The notes under the pieces are model-generated. The model ran no database searches. It had not been told where the DNA came from and worked only from the letters and a program-made list of their open reading frames with translations. 64,000 nt of DNA from Lepas anatifera. Taxonomy: Eukaryota > Arthropoda > Thecostraca > Lepadidae. The stretch is taken from assembly GCA_034440635.1 (NCBI GenBank), contig JAOTON010000337.1, positions 1,241,501-1,305,500 of the forward strand, written 5' to 3'. Shown here in pieces: positions 21,492-32,760 of this stretch; the stretch's first letter is position 1; every line of letters starts with the position of its first letter. A program made the position numbers and the translations under genes.

Positions 21492-22331
21492 CACGCGCAT
21501 TGACGGGGGTCTGAGCCACCTTCGCTTTGACGAGGGGGCGGGTAACCGCCCCCCTAAGATCTCGAGAACCACAGTAGGTAGCGAAAGACGATAAACGGCG
21601 TTGGGTTGCCCATCCACTTCTCCATCGAAAACATTCGAACCATTTTTTTGTCAGGTCACATTTAAGGTCACGAGAGGTCAAAACATGCCGTCATAGGGAT
21701 AACATGTAAATTAAGTTTTTCGGCCATTACATCTGAACAAGTAAAGATAGAGCAAAACGACTTAAGCTTTATGAATCCTCTCAGCAAGCCGAATCGAATG
21801 ATATATAATTTGACCTTGCTGGGTCAAATCAAGGATTTGACCTTACCTGAGGTCAGGTCAGGGTCAAATTATATAGAATGCATATCATTAGAACTGCAAA
21901 GCCCAGGCGAGTCTGATGCAGCTAAAATAAATGCTCTATCACCATCCGTTACTGAGTTATTCCGTAAAAACCATTTTCCCATGTATTTCCAATGGAGAGG
22001 TCATGCCTCGTACCTGACCTTAGGTCATCGATATCGAAAATACCGGAACATGTTTTAGAGAACTTGGTGGGGCCATTATGTGATATGATTTTCAATCGGG
22101 TAAGTTTACCCTGCTCCGACTTATGCTATCTTAAACTTTTTTTTGAGGTCGGGTCACTTGACCTGTACTGGTGACCTGACCTGAGATGACCTAACCTAAA
22201 AATTTTCACAGAAGTTGTAGAAATAATGAGGGAAAATGTATGCCAAGTACGGCGGCACTACGTGCCGCCGTTTTTCTGCTGTCTTCGAAAAACCCGAGGG
22301 GGCGGTTACCCGCCCCCCGTCAATGTGCGTG
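21492..22331 (-). mobile_element. GGTCA-rich TTAA element, family C, copy 2
   Basis: An 840-bp copy in reverse orientation, between TTAA at 21488-21491 and 22332-22335, with ends CACGCGCATTGACGGGGG and CCCCCGTCAATGTGCGTG. The conserved hairpin is at 22250-22259 with 22263-22272. Its stem differs from other copies by a compensating pair (ACGGCGGCAC with GTGCCGCCGT). Non-coding. Confidence 0.85.
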
Positions 22332-22335
22332 TTAA

Positions 22336-22725
22336 AGCCCAAAACTTGTTCTACTTGAATATATTCCGTAAGGCGACGAAAGCTGGAATGACTCTTACTT
22401 GCACTACATGCGTTATCGCGAACGGTCACTTGCTCCGGACAAGGAATTTTATCAAGGATTTTTCACTACAGGGCTACTTTTTGTAGAATTGTGTCTAAAA
22501 TGAGATTATCTAAGAGCAGTTAATAATCTGATAAGATAATGTGCTCTAATATTGTTACCCTATTTCGTAAGATAATGAGCAGTCCCTATAGGCTCAGGTA
22601 TATTCACATCAATGTGAGTACGAAATCTGTAGACTCTGAAAGCTTCAAATATAGGGCAGCTTGATAGCTTGACTCGATTTGATACGGGTTCCGTCTCCGA
22701 ACTTTTTCAATATACTTGTTTTAGG
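22336..22725. other. Unassigned sequence
   Basis: AT-rich sequence with no recognised feature. Confidence 0.35.
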
Positions 22726-22729
22726 TTAA

Positions 22730-23507
22730 AGGGAGATACGCGAAAAGATTATTTTTGTGGTTTCTTGCTATTTGAAAAATCATAATTACGAAACTGTTAA
22801 TTTTTTTTTGTATCTTCGGCAAAATTTTAGGAGGCCACTCACTTATTATCGAAATAGGTTAACAGTCCCGATGAAATGCTAAAACCTTCACCCATCACTT
22901 ACTTTTCGAAAACTATGTAAAGTTAAAAAGTTATGTTTTTTTGTAATAAAAATGACTGTTCTCCTGTATTTGTATTTGAATTAATTTTAAAAAGCCTATA
23001 AAAAACAATATGAATAAATCTGCCCCAGAAACGGAAAAAAACATAATTACTCAAGTCTTCAGCTGTTTCGAACCTCGTGTCTTGAGTCGTTTTCTGCTTC
23101 AACCCCAGGATGACAAAACTTTTGCGTCAGAAAGGTCACCTGACCCCCTATGAGGTGGCTGTACGTTCTGATTGGTCAATCGTGATTTCTTAAAAGTCCT
23201 ATATTTTTGTTTTAATATTATTTTTGGCTGTAGCTTTTTTTAATGACTTTTTATTTAATGGTTTTTAACTTTAAGTCACTGCTTAGGAAAAATGGGACTG
23301 GTTTTTAAGATAATTTGATAGCCTTAGCCGGGGGGACGTCATATACATCGATAAGAGGTGTACCGGTAAAGTTGTCTAGAAATGTTGACTTTGAGAGCAA
23401 TTTTAAGGCATTTGTAGGCCGAATTCGCAAAAATGAGAAAAGGACTTCTGAAAGAACTTTTTGTGACCTTTTGATGTAGCCAATAGTTTTTTTTCGCGTA
23501 TCTCCTT
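22730..23507. mobile_element. TTAA-site element, family I
   Basis: The terminal inverted repeats AGGGAGATACGCGAAAA (22730-22746) and TTTTCGCGTATCTCCTT (23491-23507) match at 16 of 17 positions. They lie between TTAA at 22726-22729 and 23508-23511. The 778-bp body has no transposase. The first bases AGGGA are like family H, but the two share nothing else that I can see. Confidence 0.75.
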
Positions 23508-23511
23508 TTAA

Positions 23512-24194
23512 AGTCTCCTCGCATAAAATAACGGCTAGGGTCAGTGTCTGGTCCTATAGACGGAACGCCGGGTGTGATGCTGAACAGAACCTCTATTTCA
23601 CACTCTAAGGGGAGAGCACTAGCCATGGAATCTTCCTTCTATGTTTCTTTGTTCTCAAAAAATATGACGCTTATGGCTGTGAACGCGCCATGCCCACGGT
23701 GAATTCCTACTCCACTAAAACGCGCGTATCCAGCATTCTGTTAATATGACTAAAACAAATGATGTGCTACATTAGCGTCGCCACGGGAAAGAAGTAAGGG
23801 ACCAGTCAGTCTTCAACCTGCTGCATACAATAAACTTTCCTCTGTGGATTCAAATGCTCATCGGATTTGGGCTCTCTGTTGCCCTCCGCACTTGCTGCTT
23901 GTAGAATGTTTTCGATTTATTCCCAATTTGGCTGAAATCGTACATAAAGACGAGGGTAGGCCAGACGAGATGAATTTGAGGACAGACGATTGAGGAGAGG
24001 GTAAGTGAGGGCAGGACAGGCAGAGCGCAGGAAGTTGAGGATTTTGCTTGGAGGATATGCTGATATCGGAATAGGATAGGTGAATAGTCTGGAAACGGTC
24101 AAAGTGGCGTATGGACACGCGTGCGGTCGGTCGATCACAGTCGGAGACGCTATAGATTTTGGCGTCGGAATAGGTGAGCCAGAGGGGCCTGACC
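23512..24194. other. Unassigned sequence
   Basis: No gene or family recognised. About 23950-24090 is purine-rich (GAGGACAGACGATTGAGGAG and similar). Confidence 0.35.
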
Positions 24195-24350
24195 CAGTGG
24201 TGGACACAAGAGGGGGAGGGCTAGGGGCTCAAGCCTAAGAGTGCCTTTAGTTAATGGATATGCGGAGGCTGATCCGAGGTAATGGCGGGGGAGGCTCGAG
24301 CCCCTTAGCCCCCTCCCCCGCCCCCAGATGAACTCCTGGATCTGCTACTG
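24195..24350 (-). mobile_element. hAT-like MITE family A, copy 4
   Basis: The ends are CAGTGGTGGACACAAG and CTGGATCTGCTACTG, with 8-bp flanks GCCTGACC and GCCTGACT (7 of 8). It is inverted relative to copies 1 to 3. The interior GAGTGCCTTTAGTTAATG and GGCTCGAGCCCCTTAGCCCC follow the family. Confidence 0.8.
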
Positions 24351-24550
24351 GCCTGACTCTTCACTTTTTATAAACTTTGTCCATTTCAAAACCATCAACG
24401 GAGTTATTTCGGAGGCTCAACGGAAACACGCCGTTGGGTCAATACATTCGGGCACGACATGATGTGATTGTTAGAGGAGGATGGAATGTAGTACTAGTAA
24501 ATGCCTGATCTTCACATGTGCTGATTTATTGGAAAACTTAAAACATAATT

Positions 24551-24900
24551 AGCCGCCTCGGAAGCTCGGTAGAGTGTTGGGTTCCGGCCCGCTGCTAAAA
24601 AAATCGTGCAGTGTCAGTGCACCAACACAAAACTTGGGATCTGCGCCCCTGAGACGGTATGGTGCTCTGTATTTACCCAGCATAGGTCAGCTGGCAACTG
24701 GCTGGTGAAAGGGTGACCTGAGCATGGCAACCGTCCTTATGTTGTGTGGGACGTTCAATGCTGGCTTCCAAATAAGTTCCTCATTGCGGGAATTGCTCGT
24801 ATGAATGGTGAGGCCCTGTCTCCGAGACATGTGCCTGATGACGTTAGAGTGACTTCGATCCCGTGAGCCGAAATTGCAAAAACTAAAAAGGTTATGAAAC
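24551..24900 (+). mobile_element. SINE-like family 3, copy a (with tRNA-like head)
   Basis: It starts with CCGCCTCGGAAGCTCGGTAGAGTG, a plausible A-box region. The body includes CATAGGTCAGCTGGCAACTG, GTGTGGGACGTT (24744-24755) and CCAAATAAGTTCCTCATT. The same order of phrases appears on the minus strand at 27015-27305 and in part at 51230-51385. A standard B box is not obvious, so SINE status rests on the head and the dispersed copies. Confidence 0.5.
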
Positions 24901-25488
24901 AAGTAGGATTATTATTTATTGCAAAGGTTTTGTTATGAATTTAAGTAAAAACACTAAGCAGACTCTTGCTTTCTAAATTGTGTTTTTGCAGGCTATTTTT
25001 TGTGTTGGCACTAGTGGATTAACGTTAGCGGACATGCGAACCTGGAACCTTAGCGGGTTAGCGATCAGCGGAATGCCCGAAAAGGAGCTGTAGTTAGCGG
25101 ACTAACAACTTTGCGGATGCTCAAGTTTGCTGAAAATAATCCAAAAGATCTGCGGAAATAAGTGGGTTGGCAGTCAGACCTATAGAAATAAATGATGGTC
25201 GACCAAAAATTGTCTCGCCAGGGGTGTGAATTTATATTTCTCTGCATTGATTTGGCGCACGAATGTCTCTGAATTCGGCGTGCAGTGTGAGCAGTCGTCA
25301 TCTGCAACTTTGGTAACGATCCTGAAGTGGAGCCGATACTATCGCCACCTTAACGTGGTTGACAGCGTCACGATGCGGCCTCTGGGGAAACTAGCAGTGT
25401 GTGGTGCCGTCCGCTGCGCTGCGTCCACGGAGTGCGCTATAGACGCTCAGTCTAAACACACTCAAAATATCGCATTCTCTAACACTGG
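24901..25488. other. Unassigned, with AGCGGATTAGCG-like phrases
   Basis: No gene. Around 25012-25140 there are repeated short phrases built on GGATTAACGTTAGCGGAC, GCGGGTTAGCGATCAGCGG and GTTAGCGGACTAAC, a weak degenerate repeat. Confidence 0.35.
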
Positions 25489-25761
25489 CAGGGGCGTAAC
25501 CAGAATTTCGCTCAGGGGGCGGTGCCCCGAAAAGGGCCCCTGCGACAGCGCCAAAACGGCCCTGATGGGTAAAAAGGGCCCTGCTTATTACAGAATAGAG
25601 TGCTGAAGAGAGCTTAAGAGGGCCCTGTTCGGTATGAAATTTCCAATTTGGCCACAGAGCATAGTGCTGGCGAGCCGCGCTTCGCACGGCCCATGTCCTC
25701 AGGGGAGGGGGCCCTTCGGACCCTCAAGGGCGGCTGTCCCTCCCCCTTGGCTACGCCCCTG
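25489..25761. mobile_element. hAT-like MITE with CAGGGGCGTA ends
   Basis: The terminal inverted repeats CAGGGGCGTAACCAG and TTGGCTACGCCCCTG enclose 273 bp. The flanks AACACTGG and GACACTGT share ACACTG (6 of 8), consistent with a decayed 8-bp duplication. GGGCCCT phrases recur inside. It is a single copy in this window and has no transposase. Confidence 0.7.
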
Positions 25762-26288
25762 GACACTGTTATCTGGTCCTGTCACCAGTCGATCGCAAAA
25801 CATAATTGCCTGAACGAATAATGGTACTCTTCAGATTGTATCATTTAAATACTTTGGCTAACAAATCCAGAGTACAAGTAGTTCAAGGTCACTTCGTGGA
25901 CTGAGCAAACCAGGTAAGTTTCCGCGTAAAGATTGCAGGCTGGATACTAAACGTATTTGTTCCGGCTGATGCTTGGCTTACCAACTAAAAGCGAGGATTT
26001 GTATTCAACTCTTGCCAAGTCAAACAATGAAAAAAATCACATTGTCCTTGGAAGGCGCTATCGAAGGGTATCAAATTTCATGCGACGAGACGATGAAGCC
26101 TGTGCCCCAGATGGTAAGTTGAACCGTAGGTATGCTTATAATGCTCCTTTTAAAAAATCCAACTAGGATCTTGCGGATAACATATTTCGAAGCGCTGCGT
26201 GAAACTGCCCTAGAAATAAGGAGAAGAAATAATAAGAAAAACCCAATAAGGTGGTCTCCTAAATTTGTATACAGTAGCAGCTGAAGCA
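25762..26288. other. Unassigned sequence
   Basis: An open frame at 25957-26166 ends near a good donor-like GTAAGT (26114), but a stop lies just upstream in frame and there is no homology. It is not called as an exon. Confidence 0.3.
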
Positions 26289-26411
26289 GTGTGACCTGGG
26301 AGGGGTGGGGGAGGAATCAGGATACCCCCGGGTTTTGGGGTCTTGTATGGGGCTTATATTTCCGGGCCAGTGTTAACCCATCCAGAACCGCCCTCCTCTC
26401 CCCTGGGTCAA
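26289..26411. mobile_element. Possible small TIR element
   Basis: TGACCTGGGAGGGG near 26292 is mirrored by CTCCCCTGGGTCA near 26397-26409, around a GC-rich centre. The ends are imperfect and I see no target duplication, so this is weak. Confidence 0.25.
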
Positions 26412-27014
26412 AAAGAGACATCCAGCCTTGAGTGTGACTGTGGACCTAAATACAATTTAGTATTAGTGTATGAAGATAACTTTGTTAGCGCCCATCAATA
26501 AATATCTTGGAATTATTTTTGTGATTTGATTTGGCACAAGTTAATCGAATTGTGGTTAGATCAGGTTCGCTTGCACAACTAGTAGATAATCAACTGAACC
26601 TAGCTGACTACTTATTGGATCTTAGTAAAAAGGCGATGTACCATACATAAACATACATACCTACCATGGGCGTCGGATGTGGTGGACGCATCTCCTGACT
26701 GGCGTTTTTAGGGGACATCCCCAAAAGCTGCGGCACTTGACCAATCTATTTAACCTTTTGTTACACTTATAGGCATGGATTTACGTGGATTTTCTCAAAT
26801 TCATGTCAGGTGCGCTCTCCCTTGGTAGCACTCTCCCGGGCCACTACTGAGTCTTGGCTGCATATTCCACCCCCGGCTACTGCCAGGTCGGAATATATCC
26901 CCCAGGGAACAAATATGTGGTGACTCCTCTGCCCACTAGCCATTGAGTATTGACGAGTATTTTTTTAATCGAGGCTGCCCAAATTTGAAACAATGTAAAT
27001 AACCACCGTCATAA

Positions 27015-27305
27015 AAGGTGGCTACATAATGTAAAGTATGTTTTAGCCTTTTCATAGATCTGTTGAAGAGCATTAAACCTTTTTTGTCCAAGTTGATACC
27101 AGTACAGCTGTTGGAGTTGCAGCCTCACTAAAGTCATCAAGGGACTTTTTACGGAGACCCCGACCTCACCACCCGGACGAGGACCCCCCTCCCCAATGAA
27201 GGGATCATTTAGAAGCAAAAGTTTAACGTCCCACAAAGCATAGGGGCGGCCACCCGTTCAGGTAACCCTCTCACCAGTTAGTTGTCAGCCGACCTATGTT
27301 TATCA
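27015..27305 (-). mobile_element. SINE-like family 3, copy b
   Basis: Read on the minus strand it matches copy a (CATAGGTCGGCTGACAACT, GTGGGACGTTAAAC) and then copy c (GGTCGGGGTCTCCGT at 27151-27165 and GATGACTTTAGTGAG at 27124-27138). It lacks the tRNA-like head and so is 5' truncated. Confidence 0.6.
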
Positions 27306-27828
27306 TACCTATAGTAATTAGAAATTATTAAAATGAAAAACACGAAAATGTTAAGTGTGTTTCAACACTACATCGGCGTTTCATGGGGATGTCTGGGGAC
27401 CCCAAAGATATATAAATCCACAACCCTGCCAACAGAATTTCTTTAACTGGCATGATCAATCCATTGAGGATGCGTCGTTCAGACAAGGCACTGCTGCCGT
27501 TTTGCCGCCCATGATTTTGGTCTCTTCATACAGTGGGGGCATTCCACGACAAATCGACAAGTCAATAACACCCTCATGTCGCAGATTTTGGTGTATTTTT
27601 TGTCAGGGGGGCTATTGATGGAGCTGATGACAAGTTTCGTATTCATTTTCCTCCCTGACTTACGGTTTGAAAATAATAGCCTGAGGCATTTTGACCATAC
27701 CCACTTCATGTCTTTTTTAAAGACGAAATTTTACCTGTATGCTTCTACAAATGCCATAAAATCTTGGTCTAGGTATCTTAAGGACGAATTACGAATTACC
27801 TATGGCTGATTAGAGATATAATTTAAAA
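27306..27828. other. Unassigned sequence
   Basis: Overlapping short open frames on both strands without recognised domains. No repeat family identified. Confidence 0.35.
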
Positions 27829-27908
27829 AATTGAATTTTAAATATATTATACATTCCTCAATTAATTCAAAAATTAAATTTTAAATATATTATACATTCT
27901 TCAATTTT
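27829..27908 (+). repeat. Two-copy AT-rich tandem duplication
   Basis: A unit of about 46 bp containing AATATATTATACATTC is present twice in a row, followed each time by a TCAATT phrase, with a few differences between the copies. Confidence 0.8.
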
Positions 27909-28669
27909 TCAAAATCTATAAAAAAATATTTTCCTTTGAATTATTTTAAACTTCTTGAGGCTCACATTACTCTTTATAGTTTTCTCTATAAGATTCAGTA
28001 ATAAAAAGAATGGAGACTTTAACAGAAAGCGAGACCTGAGCTCCCAAACGTCCCGATCCTCACTTTTGTGAGGTTCGTGCGCCAGCACGGCCCGCCGTCG
28101 CTGCAACAATCACAACAATCACAAAACTAGACACTTATCTAGTTATCTTAGTATGGCGTTAGAAAGGCAAAGCGCGCAAAACATAGGCAATGGTTTGGGG
28201 TAGGTCAGACAAAACTATTTTAGTCCAACGGAGACCATGTTTTACTCAGGGAGAAAAGAAGTTTCCCCAGAAGAAAGTAGATTATGGAGTTTGATTACAG
28301 AGTAAATGACTTTCTCTACGCAGAGAATTGGATGCTTGGCTGAAATATATTGATACCATGGTCTATGTCAGGGCATATTCGCACATTAAATACCGGTTTC
28401 AGTTTTGAAGAAAGTGGATATGAATTATCCGGCTCCCCCGTGACCCCTTGTCAATACCAACTGTTTTCGCAAGATTGCCCACTTCTGATTTCTGGTTTAG
28501 GGTCTTAGCTGAAATTTTTTTGCCCTTTCGGCTATTTAACACGGAAAAATACAGCACGCACTCCCCTTGATTGGATATATCGTCTGTAAGAACTTCGGCA
28601 GCGCTCTATATTAGTCGTCACTCTGTATAGCTCGTCAGAAGGTTGTTAGTTTTATCACACACGCCCCCT
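27909..28669. other. Unassigned sequence
   Basis: No gene or family recognised. Confidence 0.35.
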
Positions 28670-29080
28670 CATCCTTCCCTCGGTTACCTTCGGGCCGAGC
28701 TCCGTTCCTCTCCACTCAGGAGAAATCCATCCTGGCGCTCCCGATTTAAACGAACACGGCCGCCGGCTGGCCTGTGCCGACTCTGCCGCCGTCTCGCCTG
28801 TACCGGGAAGCAGCCTTAGATAGAAGAGCAGATAATCTGGCCGATCGAGAAAAATATGGCTAGGAATGTCTGAATATAAACATTTCCGAGTCGATCATTT
28901 AAGGCTTCGTCATTTTAATGCATAAATTCCCGCTAAGTTTCTTGCAATGCAAGTGAACGCGGCTCTACCAATCAGCGGCCGCTATTCGTCAGTAGCAGGA
29001 TGCCCGCGGGGCACAGAGGTGAGAGGTCACGCCGGCGGCCGTTGCCGCCGAGTTCAAGCGCGGTGGGGAGAGGTCGCGCG
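28670..29080. promoter_or_regulatory. CpG-rich block containing CCAAT-type block, copy 2
   Basis: CpG-rich sequence from the ACGCCCCCTC region onwards. At 28925-29036 it holds the second copy of the block described at 20539: CAATCAGCGGCCGC at 28969-28982 and GGCACAGAGGTGAGAG at 29010-29025, 41 bp apart. The flanks outside this region differ between the copies, which argues against a simple recent duplication. Confidence 0.5.
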
Positions 29081-30829
29081 GCCTGAAGTGTCTGCTCTTG
29101 ATCTGAGGGAGGCCATAGGCGCGACACATTCTGTGTGTGGGTACTTCATATGGTTAAGATATGAATGCCGTGTTTGGTGTAGATAGCAGGGCCGTAGGAA
29201 CCGTTTGAAAAGTGGGGGGAGGGGGTAACCTTAGAGGAGGCCCGCCTCAAGGGGGTCACAGCACAAGGGGTCCATGATTATGAACAGTTTTAAAACCGTT
29301 CATTTGGTGTCCATACGGCACGTGTGCACACCGGCCTACACTAAGTAATTCCACACATGACTTATTGCGTTCTTTCCCGTTGTTTCCTTTCATTGAATAA
29401 TTCCATGGTGCTTTTTCCACTTCGTATAGTGGAAGACGGCGGGTCTCGTCACGCCTGTCGATGTCCAAGGGATGTCTGCTGTTCGGCGTTTGTTGCAGGC
29501 TGCGTATCCGAATTTGTGCTCTATGTTGGGACGGTCTACCGGACTTTTACCTAACTTGATTTTCCCACAAGCTTTATCGTCTGCTTCTCTAGTGTTTCAG
29601 AGCCTTTTGCTGCCCTTTCGCTGTGTTGCTTGCTCTCCCCCAAAGGCAAATGTGTAACAACATGAAAGAAATCCGCTAGAAACATTAAGGAAATGCGCAG
29701 GAATTGAACTTTTCATATTCGAGAACTCAATCATTATAACTCATTCATAGTGTTCAACAAATCCCCTTGGGTTTATTGTGAATATGCACCAATATTTTGG
29801 TGTGTATGTCCTCATATGTTTTATTTTCAAAAGTAATACTTTTCTTGTCATACACTCTCGGGGTTAGATACTTGCAATAGTGAAACACTTGATGTAAAGA
29901 AGTACAGAGTTCTAGATACAAACAAAACTGAACGCAATTTGAGTGATTATCTGTATGTGGATTGAATAGATAGGGTATCTGCGTTTCAACTAATAACGCT
30001 TTTGTTTATATCACATGAACTGCCGTAGATGATGAGGGCTCATGAAAATTTAAACCCACGTTTTTATGTTCAAGATATCGAACAAAACCTACGTGGCGAG
30101 ATGATAATCGATGAAACAGCCCGAACAGTGTAAACCACATTTCACCTCATATGAAAAGGCCTTCGCCTTCGTTGTTAAATATGCGTTTGTTAGTTGGGAA
30201 ATGTGTTTGGTGGGGGTGAAATCTGCTCTTAACACATGTCATATTGCTCTAAAAACGGTGAGTTCGAGGGTGGATTAAATGCTAAATCGCAAATAAAACA
30301 GTGCCCCTAGCACCAGAGAATGGGGGATGGATAGGCAGAGTTGTCACTTCCTCTACAAACTTCCACTTGTCCACATGATTGATTTGTCACTTCCACTGTG
30401 TTAATCGCATTTTATTTTAAAAATATTATTCCTCAGTCCTCGCTTTGGGCAGATATATTTGTTCACTAAAAAAATTACCTATTTCAATATAGCACATTAT
30501 TCTTCTGGGGGGGACATGCGACGTTGGAAGCAGATCAAACCCTCCCGGTGTTTATTTTTAAACATCCGGCCGTCTTTGCATGTCTCAGTGTAGCAAATCT
30601 GATACGTTGGTTATTTATGCATACATTGAAAAAGCTAATGGCTGTTTGCTAAAGATACCTCTGCTGTTGGCCGTCGCCACCACAAATAATCACTGGGTCG
30701 TCATGCCAGCCAGGGCAACAGAGCTGCATCCAGACATTATCCACGATATTCGGTCGGTGGCCGCCCGTCTTCAGCGACGTCGTTCGCAACCCCACTAATG
30801 AAGAGAAACAAGGCGCTCTTCCGCAGCTG
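29081..30829. other. Unassigned, mainly AT-rich
   Basis: No gene. CAGGGCCGTAGGAACC at 29188 looks like one end of a TIR element, but I found no partner end nearby. The remainder (29680-30560) is AT-rich without recognised repeats. Confidence 0.35.
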
Positions 30830-31140
30830 GCTTTCATGTTTGCCGAGCCGTCGCCATGGCAACCAAGTGAGCTTTGAATAGCGCTGGAAGGAGTCGTGGC
30901 GCACTCGGGCCGGTCTGAATAGGCTCGGTGCGCTGCAGGAAGTGCCGCCTGGGGCGGCCGCCCGACTGCCGGGGGAGGAGGGGGCGCGGAGAAACAGACA
31001 GAAAATGTGCGGCGATATGGTGCAGTCGATATGCGGCTGCTGCTGCGAGCAGGCGGCCTGCCTCCGCTGCCGGCTGACGGCCAGATCGGTAGTCAAGTCA
31101 GCTGAAACTGAACAGACCAGCCGCCACAGCGCGGCATCTG
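30830..31140. promoter_or_regulatory. CpG-rich block
   Basis: GC- and CpG-rich sequence around GGGGCGGCCGCCCGACTGCC. Open frames on both strands cross it (one of 122 codons plus, one of 155 codons minus), but neither resembles a known protein. Two long overlapping frames are expected in stop-poor GC-rich DNA. Confidence 0.35.
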
Positions 31141-31271
31141 TTTGTTTTGGTGGTACGCAGGCCGCTACGGTCTCTACCGGGCAACAACGTATTGGTAGTA
31201 GCAAGGAAGTCAGACTTTATGCGCCAATGCATGCGCAAGAAATACCGAGTGTATTTATCCCGTGGGAATTA

Positions 31272-31300
31272 ACGTTAAAAGAAATGTGGCACTTTCATCA
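31272..31300 (+). mobile_element. Possible lone family H end
   Basis: TTAA followed by AAGAAATGTGGCAC resembles the AGGGAATGTGGCACC terminus. No right end was found. Confidence 0.25.
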
Positions 31301-31629
31301 TGATGTATGAACCGACATAGCCATGTCAGTTCAAGCATACCGAAAAGCGTCGGGGGGATATTTAATTTGTCCCAAAACTCTCCAGTATCAGTGAAATGGT
31401 GTGTTTAGAAATCCCCGCCATTGCTGATCAGCCGCCACCAGCCGTTACGTCCATAGCGGACGAAGCCAGGGATCCATGCACTTATGCTTGAAGCTCTGTT
31501 GCTTCTTAACCTTCGTCATGGTAGTAGTCTTTTTTACCCCTACCGCGTGAAGGTTTTCTGAAGTGGTCGGGAAATGGCGGTACTTAGTGTCACCTTGCTT
31601 GATGTAGCTATTCCCTGGTCCTTTTGGAA

Positions 31630-32760
31630 TCTTTCATTTAAGTTTCAAGTCAAGGTCATGTCAGGTCAGGTCACTAGGCCAGGCCAAGTGGTAGGGTAGA
31701 GTGGGGTAACGCGCCCACCTGGGTAAGACGCCTACTACTATGTCCAGTCTGATGTAAGAACTGTAGCATCCATCTAATATTTGTTTCTGGTAGCGACCTT
31801 TCTGATCCGGTCCTGGGGATGATTGGACGGGCCCAGTAAACTCCGGTATTTTTCAGCAAACATTTGCTGCTTTTTGCAACTCCGGACATTAAAACAATCT
31901 GTCTTAAAGTTGGGATTGTACTCTCCGCGATGTGAATGTGCTCACCGTGCCAACTTTGTCACTGAATTGTTTTACACCGTAAGTATAATGCTATTCCTAT
32001 ATTTTACATGAACCAAAAAGGTACAATATACGCTGGGAGTTTTATGAGGCCTTTTAATTCGGGGCTTGGGCGTTTTACCCCGCTATCGGGGTAAAACGCC
32101 TTTTTACATGGTCTCAAGAAAAATAGATTTCGCACACTTTGCATCGCGTCGGAATCACAAATTTCTATGTGAGTGTAGAAAAATGAATAAAGAACATAAT
32201 TAAACAAAAATAAAGTAATTCCGTCCTGGCAGGATCGGTACAGACGAATTCTCCCTTAACGTATGCGTCTTACCCCACTCTACCCTATCATTTCTAAAAA
32301 TGTTTCAAGTGAAATTCATAGCGCATAGGAAGGCTACCGAGTACTACAATATATAGTGACGGGATTTACTTTATCGATGACCTACAGTCATGCACGACCC
32401 ATGACCTCCCTTTTGGATATGCACAGGGAAACGGACATTGGCCGAGGAATGGTTGTATTTCTGTAAAGACGGCCTACAATAACTTCGTTTCTAAAAAAAT
32501 TTAACACCTTAGACTACTCTCCAGTGCCATGTTGCAAGTTTTGAGGCTGCAACATGACCTTGTAGCTTCTAAGGTTGAAGCTGAAAAATCTGACCTGTCG
32601 CCGTTAGTAGGTCATTTGAGGTGCAGTAAGCAATTTTCGAGGATTCGCTAAACAAATTTTGACTATACAAAGCTAAAGCTCTCATTTTACCGCCATTGTG
32701 TTCGTATTGTCGCTATGAGCCAAATGTGTATCAGGTCAATTCTAGTAGATTCGTTAGCCT
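31630..32760 (+). mobile_element. Old GGTCA-rich element, interrupted
   Basis: The left part (AAGGTCATGTCAGGTCAGGT near 31653-31672) and the part right of the nested element (ATCGATGACCTACAGTCATG, then CCATGACCTCCC at 32374-32409) follow the module order of family C. The ends were not found and the divergence is large. It is split by the TA-site element at 31692-32287. Confidence 0.5.
31692..32287. mobile_element. TA-site (Tc1/mariner-type) MITE nested in the GGTCA element
   Basis: A perfect 18-bp inverted repeat, TAGGGTAGAGTGGGGTAA at 31692-31709 and its complement at 32270-32287, bounds 596 bp. If the outer TA on each side is the target duplication, the element starts GGGTAGAGTGGGG, as for mariner-like MITEs. 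It also contains an internal palindrome, GGCGTTTTACCCC with GGGGTAAAACGCC (32068-32101). No transposase. Confidence 0.75.

Noticed and set aside
25957..26166. Exon ending at a GTAAGT donor
   Set aside because: An in-frame stop lies just upstream of the open stretch, no acceptor fits, and the peptide resembles nothing known.
29188..29270. TIR element starting CAGGGCCGTAGGAACC
   Set aside because: The end looks typical, but I could not find a matching right end within 2 kb.
30737..31310. Two opposing frames of 122 and 155 codons
   Set aside because: Overlapping frames on both strands of a CpG-rich block are expected from the low stop-codon frequency, and neither is protein-like.
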